Below, piece by piece: positions 42,819-52,429 of a DNA stretch of 56,770 nucleotides. The stretch covers positions 1 to 56,770 of the forward strand of contig JALSID010000285.1 of the NCBI GenBank assembly GCA_026981825.1, written 5' to 3'. Source of the DNA: Planctomycetota bacterium (GTDB lineage Bacteria > Planctomycetota > Planctomycetia > JALXBF01). The position numbers and the translations under genes were made by a program. The notes below the pieces were generated by a model that was not told where the DNA came from, did no database searches, and worked only from the letters and a program-made list of their open reading frames with translations. Position 1 is the stretch's first letter; the number at the start of each line of letters is the position of its first letter.

Positions 42819-45218
42819 TCAGTAGACGTAGACGAACTCGTTCGAGTTCAAAAGCACGTGGCAGACGTCGGCCAGAGCGTTAACGTCTGGGGGCAGGTCG
42901 GCCGGAGAAAGATCCGGCTCATACTGCGCCATTTCGAACAATTCCTCACGCCACGTGTACTCAACCCCTTCAACTTCTTCGATCATCCGCCGTTCGACGC
43001 TGGTGGGGGCGTCCCAACGCGGCAACTCGACCTGCCGATAATGAGCGAGCATTTTCCGGTAATGGGCCAGGCAATAGCCGAGCTCGTGCGCGTTCGGGTC
43101 GCGCGCGAACGCTCGGCGGAACGCCTCGATGATCGCATCCTCGGGCCGTCGCGTGGTCCGAGCAATCCCAGCTGCCATGGCAAGCGCACGACAATAGGCC
43201 CATTTGCTGTTGAAAAGGGCAAAGACCTGCGGGGTTACCGTCGACTCTTCACGTACCGGACACGACACCGTGCCGTCAGGTTGGTTGAACACCTCCAGGA
43301 ATGGGTCACGGAGCGTGCGGATGCGGAACAGATAGATCGAGCGACGATGACGCTGATCACGCTTGGGGGAAGGTTGGTACGCCGGAGCCACCGTCCCCAT
43401 GATGTGCCGCGGCTGCAGGGCCACGTCCCAATTGATCTCTTCGAACACCCCGGGACCGCCCATCTCCAGGTTCAGCTCTCCGCTGGCGAACAAGAGCGCG
43501 TCTCGCAGCTCCTCCGCCTGCAGACGACGGGGCGGATAGTAGGCCAGCAGTTCGTTGGGCGGATCGACCCTGGCAACCTCCGGGTGTCGCGGATGGGTGG
43601 AGTCCCGGCGGTAGGTGACGGAGGTAAGGATGAGGCGATGCAACCGCTTCAGCGACCACCCGTGGCTCTTGAGGTAAGCGGCCAGGAAGTCGAGCAACTC
43701 GGGATGGGTCGGCTTGGCCCCCATTTTGCCGAAGTTGTTCGGAGTGCGCACGATCCCAAGGTTCGCAAAGTGGTGCTGCCAGACCCGGTTGGCAATGACA
43801 CGCGGCGTCAACGGGTTGTCCTCCGCGGTGATCCAGCGGGCCAGAGCCAGCCGTCGGCCCGACCAGCCCCGAGGGATTGGCACCGGTCGCATTCGACCGA
43901 AAGTCGCCACAACCCCCACCACGCCTGGTTCCACTTCCGGCCCTAGAGAGGCCAGATCTCCGCCCATAAGCACGCGAACCCGTGGAGGCCTGTCGTCTGC
44001 GGCCGGTTCTTTGGGCGGATTGTCCAGTCGCACGGAGCTGTAGTGATTGCTCGGCCCGTTGTACACGGAAAGCGCATACGGCTCAAACCTGCGCAACGCC
44101 CGCTGGTAATAGGCAATCCACTTGCGGAACATCCGCTGCAGACCGCGGTCCTTGACATCCAGCCCGAAGAGCCGCGTGGGACGTTTTTCGAGGGGGAGTT
44201 CCTTGAGACTGCGGAGTCCACGCTCGGCGAGGAAGCGGGCGACCGCCTCCCTGTGCTTGCGCTCGATCCGATCCAGTTGCTCCCTGCAGTACCGTAGTCG
44301 TTCCTGGAAAACTCGTCGAGCAGCGTCAAAACCAAGACGGTTTTCCTCTGCAAGAAACGGAACACGGTGTTCAACAAAGTGAGTCGTGGCAAAGCATGCT
44401 TGCACAGCGTAGTAGTCGCGGGTTGGGATCGGATCGAACTTGTGATCGTGGCACCGGGCGCAGCGTAGCGTCAGACCGAGGAACGTGACCCCTACAGCAT
44501 TCGTCACGTCGTCAAGCCACGCCTGTCGCGTAACGGCCTCGACGCTCATTCCGGTGTGTTCCCACGGGCCCATCCGTAGAAATCCCACGGCGATCTTCAT
44601 CTCCGGGTTGTCCGGCTCCAACTCGTCCCCCGCGATCTGCTCGAGCGCGAAACGATCGAACGGTTTGTCGGCGTTGAAAGAACGGATCACGTAGTCACGG
44701 TATCGCCAGGCGTTGGGGCGTTCGAAGTCGTTCGAATAACCCGCCGTGTCGGCATAGCGAACCACGTCCAGCCAGTGCCGCGCCCACTGCTCGCCGTAAC
44801 GCGGGCTGGCCAGCAACCGATCGATCAAGCGTTCCCAGCGATCGGGGCGGGGATCGGCCAGGAAACGCTCCACGGAGGCTCGATCGGGCGGGAGGCCAAG
44901 CAGGTCAAAATAGACCCGACGCAGCAACGTTGCCGGGTCGGCAGGCGGGGCCGGTGTGAGCCCGCGGTCGGCCAGCCGGCGGTTGACGAAAGCATCGACC
45001 GGGTTTGCGTGGACCCAGCCTGGCTGAAGCGCCGGTACACGAACCGGTTTCAGCGGGCGAAAGGCCCACAGGTCTTCGGGGGCGTAAGACCACGCAGGCT
45101 TTTCGTCGGGGCGAGCGACTGCCGTCACCACACCGACAACGATCGCGGTGACGAGCAACAGACGGCAACATACGCCGGTACCTGAGCTTGCTTTCGATGC
45201 CGTCGCCGGTAGCCCCAT
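42819..45218 (-). CDS. DUF1549/DUF1553 (PSCyt2/PSD1) secreted protein
   Basis: The protein of about 799 residues has an N-terminal hydrophobic segment (VCCRLLLVTAIVVGVVTAVA). It continues with DUF1549 (NPVDAFVNRRLADRGLTPAPPADPATLLRRVYFDLLGLP, in part; LASPRYGEQWARHWLDVVRYADT) and a C-x-x-C-H motif in LRCARCHDHKFDPIPTRDYY. DUF1553 forms the second half (RRLALARWITAEDNPLTPRVIANRVWQHHF, in part; LNSNEFVYVY at the end). This CxxCH resembles a haem site. The family is typical of planctomycetes, and its chemistry is unsettled. There is no separate N-terminal PSCyt1 cytochrome domain. Starts at 45218, 45248 or 45269 are all possible. 45218 is chosen because GGAG precedes it and the signal segment begins soon after. 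Confidence 0.92.
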   Translation of the reverse strand: MGLPATASKASSGTGVCCRLLLVTAIVVGVVTAVARPDEKPAWSYAPEDLWAFRPLKPVRVPALQPGWVHANPVDAFVNRRLADRGLTPAPPADPATLLRRVYFDLLGLPPDRASVERFLADPRPDRWERLIDRLLASPRYGEQWARHWLDVVRYADTAGYSNDFERPNAWRYRDYVIRSFNADKPFDRFALEQIAGDELEPDNPEMKIAVGFLRMGPWEHTGMSVEAVTRQAWLDDVTNAVGVTFLGLTLRCARCHDHKFDPIPTRDYYAVQACFATTHFVEHRVPFLAEENRLGFDAARRVFQERLRYCREQLDRIERKHREAVARFLAERGLRSLKELPLEKRPTRLFGLDVKDRGLQRMFRKWIAYYQRALRRFEPYALSVYNGPSNHYSSVRLDNPPKEPAADDRPPRVRVLMGGDLASLGPEVEPGVVGVVATFGRMRPVPIPRGWSGRRLALARWITAEDNPLTPRVIANRVWQHHFANLGIVRTPNNFGKMGAKPTHPELLDFLAAYLKSHGWSLKRLHRLILTSVTYRRDSTHPRHPEVARVDPPNELLAYYPPRRLQAEELRDALLFASGELNLEMGGPGVFEEINWDVALQPRHIMGTVAPAYQPSPKRDQRHRRSIYLFRIRTLRDPFLEVFNQPDGTVSCPVREESTVTPQVFALFNSKWAYCRALAMAAGIARTTRRPEDAIIEAFRRAFARDPNAHELGYCLAHYRKMLAHYRQVELPRWDAPTSVERRMIEEVEGVEYTWREELFEMAQYEPDLSPADLPPDVNALADVCHVLLNSNEFVYVY

Positions 45219-45392
45219 GGGACACGCGCTCTCCGGTGGTTGCGACATCGGTGATCTAATCGCTTGCATTGTACCCGGTTGTCTCCTGACCGGGCGGCGG
45301 CTCGGCCGCGGCCGGGCCAAACCACCTTTCACCGACCGTGCGCGACGGTGCCGAGAGCATGCACGCGCACCGTGGGCCCCCGCTGATCCGTA

Positions 45393-45419
45393 AGAGGCGC
45401 CAGCGTGCGCGGCGCCTCT
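45393..45419 (-). terminator. Hairpin downstream of mutY
   Basis: AGAGGCGCC pairs perfectly with GGCGCCTCT over 9 bp around a nine-base loop, 119 bp past the mutY stop. The T-tract on the minus strand is poor (TTACGG), so strength is doubtful. Confidence 0.35.
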
Positions 45420-45537
45420 GCGGTACACCGGCCGCCGCGTTGGGTGCGCCGCGTCGATGAAAAACCGTTTAGGTGCAGGGCAGGGGGGGCGAGCCACGTC
45501 CGCTGCCGCAGGACACGACGTGCCACGAAAGTGGCTG

Positions 45538-46674
45538 TCATGGCGAGGTGGCTTCGATCGTTGGCAGGACGCGTCCCAGCCAGTTCGCGATTCGCCGCTG
45601 GGGAGTACTCATGGGCCAGCGGTTGATCGTTGCTACCTCCACCCAGGCTGCCTCGGTGTGCTCGTCGTCGGGAAGCCCGATCGGATGCCCCGAAATCCAC
45701 TTCCCCAGCCAGGGCACGGCAGTGATGCGGAACCGCGTCACCTGGTAACGGATCGGCTTGCCTGCCAGCAAGAAGCGAGCGCACAGGCCTTTTTCCTGCA
45801 GAGCGGCCACTACGGCGTCCTCTGCACCGCCGCTGTCGGGGCCGTTATCCCTCGCGTCTACCCTGAGGAACTCCCACAATCCGCCCCAGCGGCGGTGTTG
45901 TTGCCTGCGCCAGATCAGAGTCCGTCCGGCCTTGTCGAGCAAGACGGTACGCCATTCGTGTTCGTGCTGCACTTGTGTTCGGCCGTTCTTCACGGGAAGT
46001 TCGTGGACGCGTCCCTCGCGCGCCGCCGCGCAGAGGGGGCGGAGCGAACACGCATCACATCGGGGCGACCTGGCGGTGCAGATCAGGGCACCGTGGTCCA
46101 TCAAGGCGTGGACCAGGGTTTGAGGGGGGCCAAAGCGGAACAGCTCGCGCACAAAGCCCTCCAGTCGCGCACGCGCTTCCCTGGACTTGATGGGCCGATC
46201 CTCGCCGAGCAGCCGAGCGAGGACGCGTTCGAGATTGGCGTCAATAGGGACTTCCGGAAGATCGAACGCGAACAGGAGCACAGCCCGGGCGGTGTAGTCG
46301 CCCAGTCCCGGCAACGCGCGCAGTGCAGCCAGGTCGCGCGGGATGGTACCGTTGAAATGGCGAACGATCGCCTGGGCCGCCGCACGTAGGTTGAGCGCGC
46401 GGCGATAGTAGCCGAGCCCGGCCCAGAGCCCGAGGAGTTCGTCGTCGGAGGCTTCGGCCAGGCTCCGGACATCCGGGAAACGGTCAAGGAACCGGCGGAA
46501 GTAGCGCAGCACCGTCGCGACCTGCGTTTGCTGCAGCATCACTTCCGAGACGAGTACCTCGTAGGGAGTCGCTCCATCGCGCCACGGCAGAGGGCGAGCG
46601 TGTTCGGCGTACCAGGCGAGCACGCGAGTCGCAACCTCTCGCGGCGTGGCACGGCGGCGAGCTCGACTCGTCAT
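45538..46674 (-). CDS. mutY: A/G-specific adenine glycosylase MutY
   Basis: The 378-residue enzyme removes adenine opposite 8-oxoguanine. The catalytic Glu44 lies in SEVMLQQTQVATV, the helix-hairpin-helix is LPGLGDYTARAV (121-132), and the catalytic Asp145 is in PIDANLERVLAR. The [4Fe-4S] loop Cys199-x6-Cys206-x2-Cys209-x5-Cys215 is complete. The C-terminal 130 residues form the NUDIX-like 8-oxoG recognition domain (WRTVLLDKAGRTLIWRR, RWGGLWEFLRV). The start ATG 46674 follows GGGAG at good spacing. An extra 11 codons upstream are ignored. Confidence 0.95.
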   Translation of the reverse strand: MTSRARRRATPREVATRVLAWYAEHARPLPWRDGATPYEVLVSEVMLQQTQVATVLRYFRRFLDRFPDVRSLAEASDDELLGLWAGLGYYRRALNLRAAAQAIVRHFNGTIPRDLAALRALPGLGDYTARAVLLFAFDLPEVPIDANLERVLARLLGEDRPIKSREARARLEGFVRELFRFGPPQTLVHALMDHGALICTARSPRCDACSLRPLCAAAREGRVHELPVKNGRTQVQHEHEWRTVLLDKAGRTLIWRRQQHRRWGGLWEFLRVDARDNGPDSGGAEDAVVAALQEKGLCARFLLAGKPIRYQVTRFRITAVPWLGKWISGHPIGLPDDEHTEAAWVEVATINRWPMSTPQRRIANWLGRVLPTIEATSP

Positions 46675-46827
46675 CGTCGCTCCCTTCTCCCACGGGCATA
46701 CGAGCAAGCGCGGCGTTGAGGGGGGCTGACCGGAAGCCTGCTATGGCAAGGGGGGCGATATCGACGCCGCGGCTCTTCTGAGTGTACCGTACGCGTGAAC
46801 GTGGCAGAGGGAAAGAGCGGAATAGGT

Positions 46828-47472
46828 TTAGCGTCGGCGTCGGGGGTCAAACAGCCGCTCGAGCAGCTCGTTGGCGACGTCTGCGGTCGATCGGCCTGTT
46901 TCCCGCGGCTTTGAGGACCGGTGCTCTTCCTCGTCAGAGGGAGGTTCCGAAGGTCGAGAGATCTCCGTGGCGGTGTCCTCGCTGGAGGGGGATCTCACGA
47001 TGGTGGTCGCCATGGAAGCGTCGGCGGGAGTCTCCTGGCCCCCCATGGCGCTGCTGTCCAGAACCCAGTCGAGGACACTCTCTTCCAGGTTTTCCTCACG
47101 CGGCCCTGTCTGGGGGCTCCTGGCGAGGGGGCTGGAGATTTCGAAGGCGAATGCCAGTGGACCGACGCGGAGGATATCGCCGGACTGCACCCGGACTTCA
47201 CCGGTGACGCGGCTTGAGTTGAGAAACGTGCCGTTCAGGCTGTTCAGGTCGCGGACGTAAACGCCGTCCTCGCGGGTGATGATCGCGCAATGCCATTTGC
47301 TGACCACGGGACTTCGCGGCCGGAGATGACAGCGTGCGTCGCGCCCGATCAGGAACTGCGGCTGGGTGATCGGAATCTTCGTGCCCGCCGACTGACCTTT
47401 TACCACGATCAGATGGACTGGCATCGGCACACTCCCGGGACGGTCGTCCCGCGCCGCTCGTACAGTCGCCAT
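46828..47472 (-). CDS. FHA-domain protein with acidic tail
   Basis: The 214-residue protein has one N-terminal FHA domain (about 20-115). It shows GR (43-44), VSKWH with Ser58 and His61, and DLNSLNGTFLN (Asn80, Gly81), all needed to bind phosphothreonine. A Ser/Glu-rich low-complexity tail (about 120-190) and a short basic helix end (NELLERLFDPRRRR) follow. The start at 47472 has a strong GGAGGAG ribosome site. A second Met (47424) is closer to the domain. It could read signals from Ser/Thr kinases such as the one at 16562, which is inference. Confidence 0.88.
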   Translation of the reverse strand: MATVRAARDDRPGSVPMPVHLIVVKGQSAGTKIPITQPQFLIGRDARCHLRPRSPVVSKWHCAIITREDGVYVRDLNSLNGTFLNSSRVTGEVRVQSGDILRVGPLAFAFEISSPLARSPQTGPREENLEESVLDWVLDSSAMGGQETPADASMATTIVRSPSSEDTATEISRPSEPPSDEEEHRSSKPRETGRSTADVANELLERLFDPRRRR

Positions 47473-47766
47473 CAGGCTCCTCCGTGAGCTCCGCTGACAC
47501 TCCCACGGATCGCGAATTCGTGTTCCGAGCTAACGTGCTTTGCGTGGCGGGCTTCCTGACCAGTCCTTCCTATCAACTCTATTGTAAGCGATCCACGCCT
47601 GGTTCCTAGGAGAATCGTATGCTGCGACGTATGGTCCACGCAACAGGAGCTGGGGGAGGGGCGGATGCCTGGGCTGGGCTTTCGGGGCGGGAACGAGCCC
47701 GAGGCGGGCACCGGGCGCGTTCGACGCCGAATCGGCATGGCAGGCCGGAAGAGCAGGGGAGCTCGT

Positions 47767-50700
47767 TTATCCAGCCGCCTGCTTGTCGGTGAGTTGAGGA
47801 GTGGGATCTTCTTCGAGAAGCTCGCGCAACAGGTTGTTCTCGATCACTTTCGCGTCCTGGTCCTGGGCGCTTGCTTCTTCTGCACTCGGGTGAGGCACCA
47901 CTTTCCAGAACATGCCCATGGCCTCGTCCCAGTTTTCCAGCACCCATCGGGCTCGTTGGCTGCCCGTGCGGTCCAGGTGCCGTTCGACCAGTGCGCGAAG
48001 CAGTTGCGCGTCCACATCGTCCTGGACACGTTCCAGGCCAACCATGGCCGGATTGAACCGCTCCGGGAACCGGCCGTCCAGATCGAGCACGTAGGCGATC
48101 CCGCCACTCATGCCGGCGCCGAAGTTGCGGCCCGTTGGACCCAGGATCACCACGACGCCGTTCGTCATATACTCGCACCCATGGTCTCCACACCCCTCAA
48201 CAACCGCCTTGCCACCGGAGTTGCGGACGCAGAGCCGTTCGCCCGCGATTCCTGCTGCGTAAAGCGTGCCACCGGTGGCGCCGTACATCACGGTGTTGCC
48301 CATGATCACGGAGTCTTGGGGGGCATACCGTGCACCGGCTGGGGGCCTTATGACGATCTCGCCGCCGAACATTCCCTTGCCGACGTAGTCCTGGGCTTCC
48401 CCTTCGAGCACCAGCCGCATGCCACGGTTGCACCAGGCGCCGAAGCTCTGGCCCGCTTCGCCCCGGAAGAAGAGCTGGATCGTCCCCGGCGGCAGCCCTG
48501 CTTCTCCGTAGCGTTTGGCGATTTCGCCGGACAGTCGGGCTCCAACCGACCGGTCGCGGTTCGTGATCACGTAGTCGCGTCGCACGGGCCGGGCCGTGTG
48601 CACCGCCTGGGCGCAGTCGTGCCAGATCCGCTCATCTAGCGGCGGCTCCGGTTCTGGGCGGTCATTGCGCGGTTCGACCTGACGGTGGGGCTTGCGGAAC
48701 TCCGGGTCAGGGTTGTAAAGGATTGCGGACAGATCGATGTTGTCGGTCTTGGGCAGCTTGATGTCCTTTCTCGGTTCGAGCAGGTCGACGCGGCCAATGA
48801 TCTCCTCCAGCCGGCGGAAGCCCATCTCGGCCAGGATCATGCGGACCTGTTCGGCAACGAAGAGCATGTACTGGACGACATGCTCGGGCTTGCCCGGGAA
48901 CTTCTTTCTCAGGTCCACCCTCTGGCTCGCCACGCCGACCGGGCAGGTGTTCAGGTGGCATTGCCGGGCCATCACGCACCCGGCAGCGATCATGGCGGCC
49001 GTACCGAAACCGAACTCCTCCGCACCCATCAATGCTGCCATTACGACATCCCGACCGCTTTTGAGCCCCCCGTCAACACGGAGGCGTACGCGGCCCCGCA
49101 GGTCATTGTCGACCAGCACCTGTTGGGTCTCGCGCAGGCCCAGCTCCCACGGTATCCCGGCGTGCTTGATCGATCCGAGCGGAGAAGCTCCTGTGCCCCC
49201 GTCGGCGCCGGAAATCAGGATGTTGTCCGCGTATCCCTTGGCCACCCCGGCTGCAATCGTACCCACTCCGGAGACGGACACGAGCTTCACGCAGATGCGA
49301 GCGTCGGGATTGACGCGTTTGAGGTCGTAGATCAACTGGGCGAGGTCCTCAATCGAGTAGATGTCATGGTGTGGGGGCGGGGAGATCAGCGTCACGCCCG
49401 GCACAGAGCGGCGAATGCGGGCGATCTCTTCGGACACCTTGTGCCCCGGGATCTGACCGCCTTCGCCCGGCTTCGAGCCCTGAGCCATCTTGATCTCGAG
49501 CTCCCGGGCGCTTACCAGGTAGTAGGGGGTCACTCCGAACCGACCCGAGGCCACCTGCTTGATCGCACTGTTCGCCCAATCCCCCTTCTTCGGATGCCAC
49601 TCGGCATGGCTCAACTCGGGCATGTCACGATCGTACGGCTTGAAGCGGATCGGGTCTTCGCCCCCTTCACCAGAGTTGCTCTTGCCCCCCAGACGGTTCA
49701 TCGCAATCGCGATCAGCTCGTGACATTCGCGACTGAGCGCCCCGTGACTCATCGCCTGGGTGCAGAACCGCTTCACGATCTCCTCGGCAGGCTCGACTTC
49801 ACTGAGCGGCACCGGTTGCGGGGCTCGCTTCCAAGTGAGGAGATCGCGCAGGTTGCACGGCGGCCGGTTGTCAACTGCTGCGGCGAACCGACGGTACGCC
49901 TCCAGATTGCCCGTACGTACGGCTTCGTGCAGGTTCTTGAACACGTCCGGGTTGTAAGCGTGGTATTCGCCCCGCTTAGAGAACCGGTAGACGCCGCGGA
50001 GAAACAGCTTCGGCTTTTCGACGCCGTAGCCCTCCTCGTGGAACCGCAGGACGTCACGGCCGATGTCCGTCAGAGATGCCCCCTGAATCCGGCTGACGGT
50101 ACCCGTGAAGTAGCGGTCTACCACCTCCTGAGAAAGACCGATGACCTCGAAGATCTGGGCGCCACGGTAACTGCTGACCGTGGAAATACCCATCTTGGAC
50201 ATGATCTTTAAGATTCCCTTCTCAACTGCTGCCTTGTAGTTGCGCAGCGCCTGGACCGGCTCAAGATCGTACTTTGCCGCCAGATTTGCTACCGCAGCAA
50301 ACGCCAGGTAGGGGCAGATCAAGGAGGCGCCGTAACCGATCAGGCAGGCGTAGTGGTGATCTTCCCGCACCTCGCCTGTCTCGCAGATGATCGAGACCTG
50401 TAGCCGCTTGCCCCTCCGGATCAGATGGTGATGCACGGCACCAACGGCCAGGAGCATCGGGACGGGGGCATGTTCTCGATTTACCCCCCGGTCGGACAGG
50501 ACCAACAGGGTGCAGCCACGATCGACCGCCTGCTCCGCTTCCGAGCACAGCCGCCAAACGGCGCGTTCCAGCCCGTCTGGACCCTCCGCTACAGGGAAGG
50601 TGCAGTCGAGCGTGGCCGAGCGGAAGCGAGGATCGTCCAGAGATCGGAGCCAGTCGAGTTCAGCCTCGCTGATGATGGGGGAGGAGAACTTGACCATTTG

Positions 50701-52374
50701 CGCGACCGATTCGTCTTCCTCCAGGATGCACGCGCGCGGCCCGACGGCCGTGTTCAGCGACATGACCAGCCGCTCGCGCAGGGGGTCGATGGGCGGGTTC
50801 GTCACCTGGGCAAAGCGTTGCTTGAAATAGCGGTACAGAAGCTGAGGCTTATCGGAGAGGACGGCGAGGGGCGTATCGTCCCCCATCGATCCCACCGGTT
50901 CCTTCGCCGTGCGCAGCATCGGTACGAGGATGCGGTCGATATCCTCCGAGCCGTACCCAAACGCCAATTGCTTGCGAACGAACTCCTCATCAACGGGTTC
51001 GCGGCTCCAATCCTGCACCGTTCGCGGCTGAACCCCTCGCTCGTGAGGACGCACCAGGTGGCGGTCGATCCAGGCCCGGTACGGCCGTCGTGATGCCAGC
51101 CGCCCCTTGATCTCGGCGTCGTGCAGCAAGCGGCCTTCCGCCGTATCCACCGCCAGCATCATGCCGGGGCCCAGACGCCCTTTTTCCACCACGTCCGAAC
51201 GATCAATCTCCACAATGCCTGTTTCCGAACCGGCGATCACCAGGCCGCGGCCGGTCACCCAGTAGCGCATCGGCCGAAGACCATTCCGGTCCAGCGCGGC
51301 GCCAGCGAGCCGACCGTCCGTGAAGGCGATCGCAGCCGGTCCGTCCCAGGGTTCCGTGAGGAGAGCGTGGTACTCGTAGAAGCTGCGGATCTGATCGTCC
51401 ATGTGCCCCACAGCCTGCTGGTAGGCGGCCGGGATCAGCATCGCCAGCGCATGGAGCGGATCACGGCCGGAAAGGACCAGGAGCTCGAACACGTTGTCCA
51501 GCCGCAGCGAGTCCGACCCCTCCCGATCGACAACAGGTAAGAGCTCTTCGATCTTGTCCCCCCACACTGCTGAGCGTAGCTCCCGCTCGCGGGCAATCAT
51601 CCAGTTCGTGTTGCCGAGTAACGTGTTGATCTCGCCGTTGTGCCCCAACAGCCGAAACGGCTGGGCCAGGGGCCACTGGGGGAACGTGTTCGTGCTGTAC
51701 CGCTGGTGGAAAACCACGATGGACGCTTCAAAATCCGGGTCGGCAAGGTCCCGGTAGAAGTGGTCGAGCTGGGGCGCAACCATCAGCCCCTTGTACACGA
51801 TGGTGCGGTGAGAGAACGAGGGCACAAAAAACTCCCGGATGCCCGCCTCTCGCACCCCCCGTTCGATCCGCTTGCGGACAAGGTAGAGGAGACGTTCGTA
51901 ATCGAGCTCGTTCAGCGCCGAACGGGGACTAACCAACGCCTGTTCGATGTGCGGACGGGTCGCGCGCGCTGTTGCGCCAAGAGCACTGTCGTCAACCGGA
52001 ACCGCACGCCAGGCCAGCAACCTCAGCCCGGCACGATCGAGCTCTTGCTCAACAATTTCCCGAACGCGCCGCCGATCTCCCCCGTCGGTCGGCAGGAAGA
52101 ACTGACCGACGCCAAGCGATTGCGGAGTAACATCCAGTCCCCGTTCGCTGAGGAACTTTGCAAACAGCTTGTGGGGGACCTGAGTAAGGATGCCCGCGCC
52201 GTCGCCGGTCAAACGATCGGCACTTACCGCGCCGCGGTGCGTCAGGTTTGTCAGCGCCTGGACAGCATCCCTGAGCAGGTCGTGACTCTTCCGGCCGTGC
52301 AGGTCGGCGATAAATCCAACCCCGCACGCGTCCCGTACGTACTGCCTGCTTACAAGCTGTCGCCAGTGTGCCAT
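47767..52374 (-). CDS. gltB: Glutamate synthase large subunit
   Basis: The 1535-residue enzyme transfers the glutamine amide nitrogen to 2-oxoglutarate. The N-terminal amidotransferase (about 17-430) has the nucleophile Cys17 (RDACGVGF) after a 16-residue propeptide. A central domain (about 460-770), the FMN-binding synthase domain (about 800-1190, with GEGGEDPIRFKPYDRD and SVSGVGTIAAGVAKGYADNI) and the 3Fe-4S Cys cluster in CVMARQCHLNTCPVG follow. The GXGXG beta-helix domain (about 1260-1490) ends it. The ATG 52374 is preferred over the TTG six codons upstream because GGTGGAG lies just before it. The small subunit gltD is not downstream (an FHA gene is). Confidence 0.96.
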   Translation of the reverse strand: MAHWRQLVSRQYVRDACGVGFIADLHGRKSHDLLRDAVQALTNLTHRGAVSADRLTGDGAGILTQVPHKLFAKFLSERGLDVTPQSLGVGQFFLPTDGGDRRRVREIVEQELDRAGLRLLAWRAVPVDDSALGATARATRPHIEQALVSPRSALNELDYERLLYLVRKRIERGVREAGIREFFVPSFSHRTIVYKGLMVAPQLDHFYRDLADPDFEASIVVFHQRYSTNTFPQWPLAQPFRLLGHNGEINTLLGNTNWMIARERELRSAVWGDKIEELLPVVDREGSDSLRLDNVFELLVLSGRDPLHALAMLIPAAYQQAVGHMDDQIRSFYEYHALLTEPWDGPAAIAFTDGRLAGAALDRNGLRPMRYWVTGRGLVIAGSETGIVEIDRSDVVEKGRLGPGMMLAVDTAEGRLLHDAEIKGRLASRRPYRAWIDRHLVRPHERGVQPRTVQDWSREPVDEEFVRKQLAFGYGSEDIDRILVPMLRTAKEPVGSMGDDTPLAVLSDKPQLLYRYFKQRFAQVTNPPIDPLRERLVMSLNTAVGPRACILEEDESVAQMVKFSSPIISEAELDWLRSLDDPRFRSATLDCTFPVAEGPDGLERAVWRLCSEAEQAVDRGCTLLVLSDRGVNREHAPVPMLLAVGAVHHHLIRRGKRLQVSIICETGEVREDHHYACLIGYGASLICPYLAFAAVANLAAKYDLEPVQALRNYKAAVEKGILKIMSKMGISTVSSYRGAQIFEVIGLSQEVVDRYFTGTVSRIQGASLTDIGRDVLRFHEEGYGVEKPKLFLRGVYRFSKRGEYHAYNPDVFKNLHEAVRTGNLEAYRRFAAAVDNRPPCNLRDLLTWKRAPQPVPLSEVEPAEEIVKRFCTQAMSHGALSRECHELIAIAMNRLGGKSNSGEGGEDPIRFKPYDRDMPELSHAEWHPKKGDWANSAIKQVASGRFGVTPYYLVSARELEIKMAQGSKPGEGGQIPGHKVSEEIARIRRSVPGVTLISPPPHHDIYSIEDLAQLIYDLKRVNPDARICVKLVSVSGVGTIAAGVAKGYADNILISGADGGTGASPLGSIKHAGIPWELGLRETQQVLVDNDLRGRVRLRVDGGLKSGRDVVMAALMGAEEFGFGTAAMIAAGCVMARQCHLNTCPVGVASQRVDLRKKFPGKPEHVVQYMLFVAEQVRMILAEMGFRRLEEIIGRVDLLEPRKDIKLPKTDNIDLSAILYNPDPEFRKPHRQVEPRNDRPEPEPPLDERIWHDCAQAVHTARPVRRDYVITNRDRSVGARLSGEIAKRYGEAGLPPGTIQLFFRGEAGQSFGAWCNRGMRLVLEGEAQDYVGKGMFGGEIVIRPPAGARYAPQDSVIMGNTVMYGATGGTLYAAGIAGERLCVRNSGGKAVVEGCGDHGCEYMTNGVVVILGPTGRNFGAGMSGGIAYVLDLDGRFPERFNPAMVGLERVQDDVDAQLLRALVERHLDRTGSQRARWVLENWDEAMGMFWKVVPHPSAEEASAQDQDAKVIENNLLRELLEEDPTPQLTDKQAAG

Positions 52375-52429
52375 CGTTCTCCACCAGCTCAACAGGGTTC
52401 TAACTCAGGGGGGATTGCAGAGCTAACTT

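Noticed and set aside
42546..43946. 466-residue ORF antisense to the DUF1501/DUF1549 genes
   Set aside because: It overlaps two clear genes on the opposite strand. Its composition is that of a codon-position shadow.
48685..50211. 508-residue ORF antisense to gltB
   Set aside because: It is a shadow of a strongly conserved gene on the other strand and has no recognisable motif.
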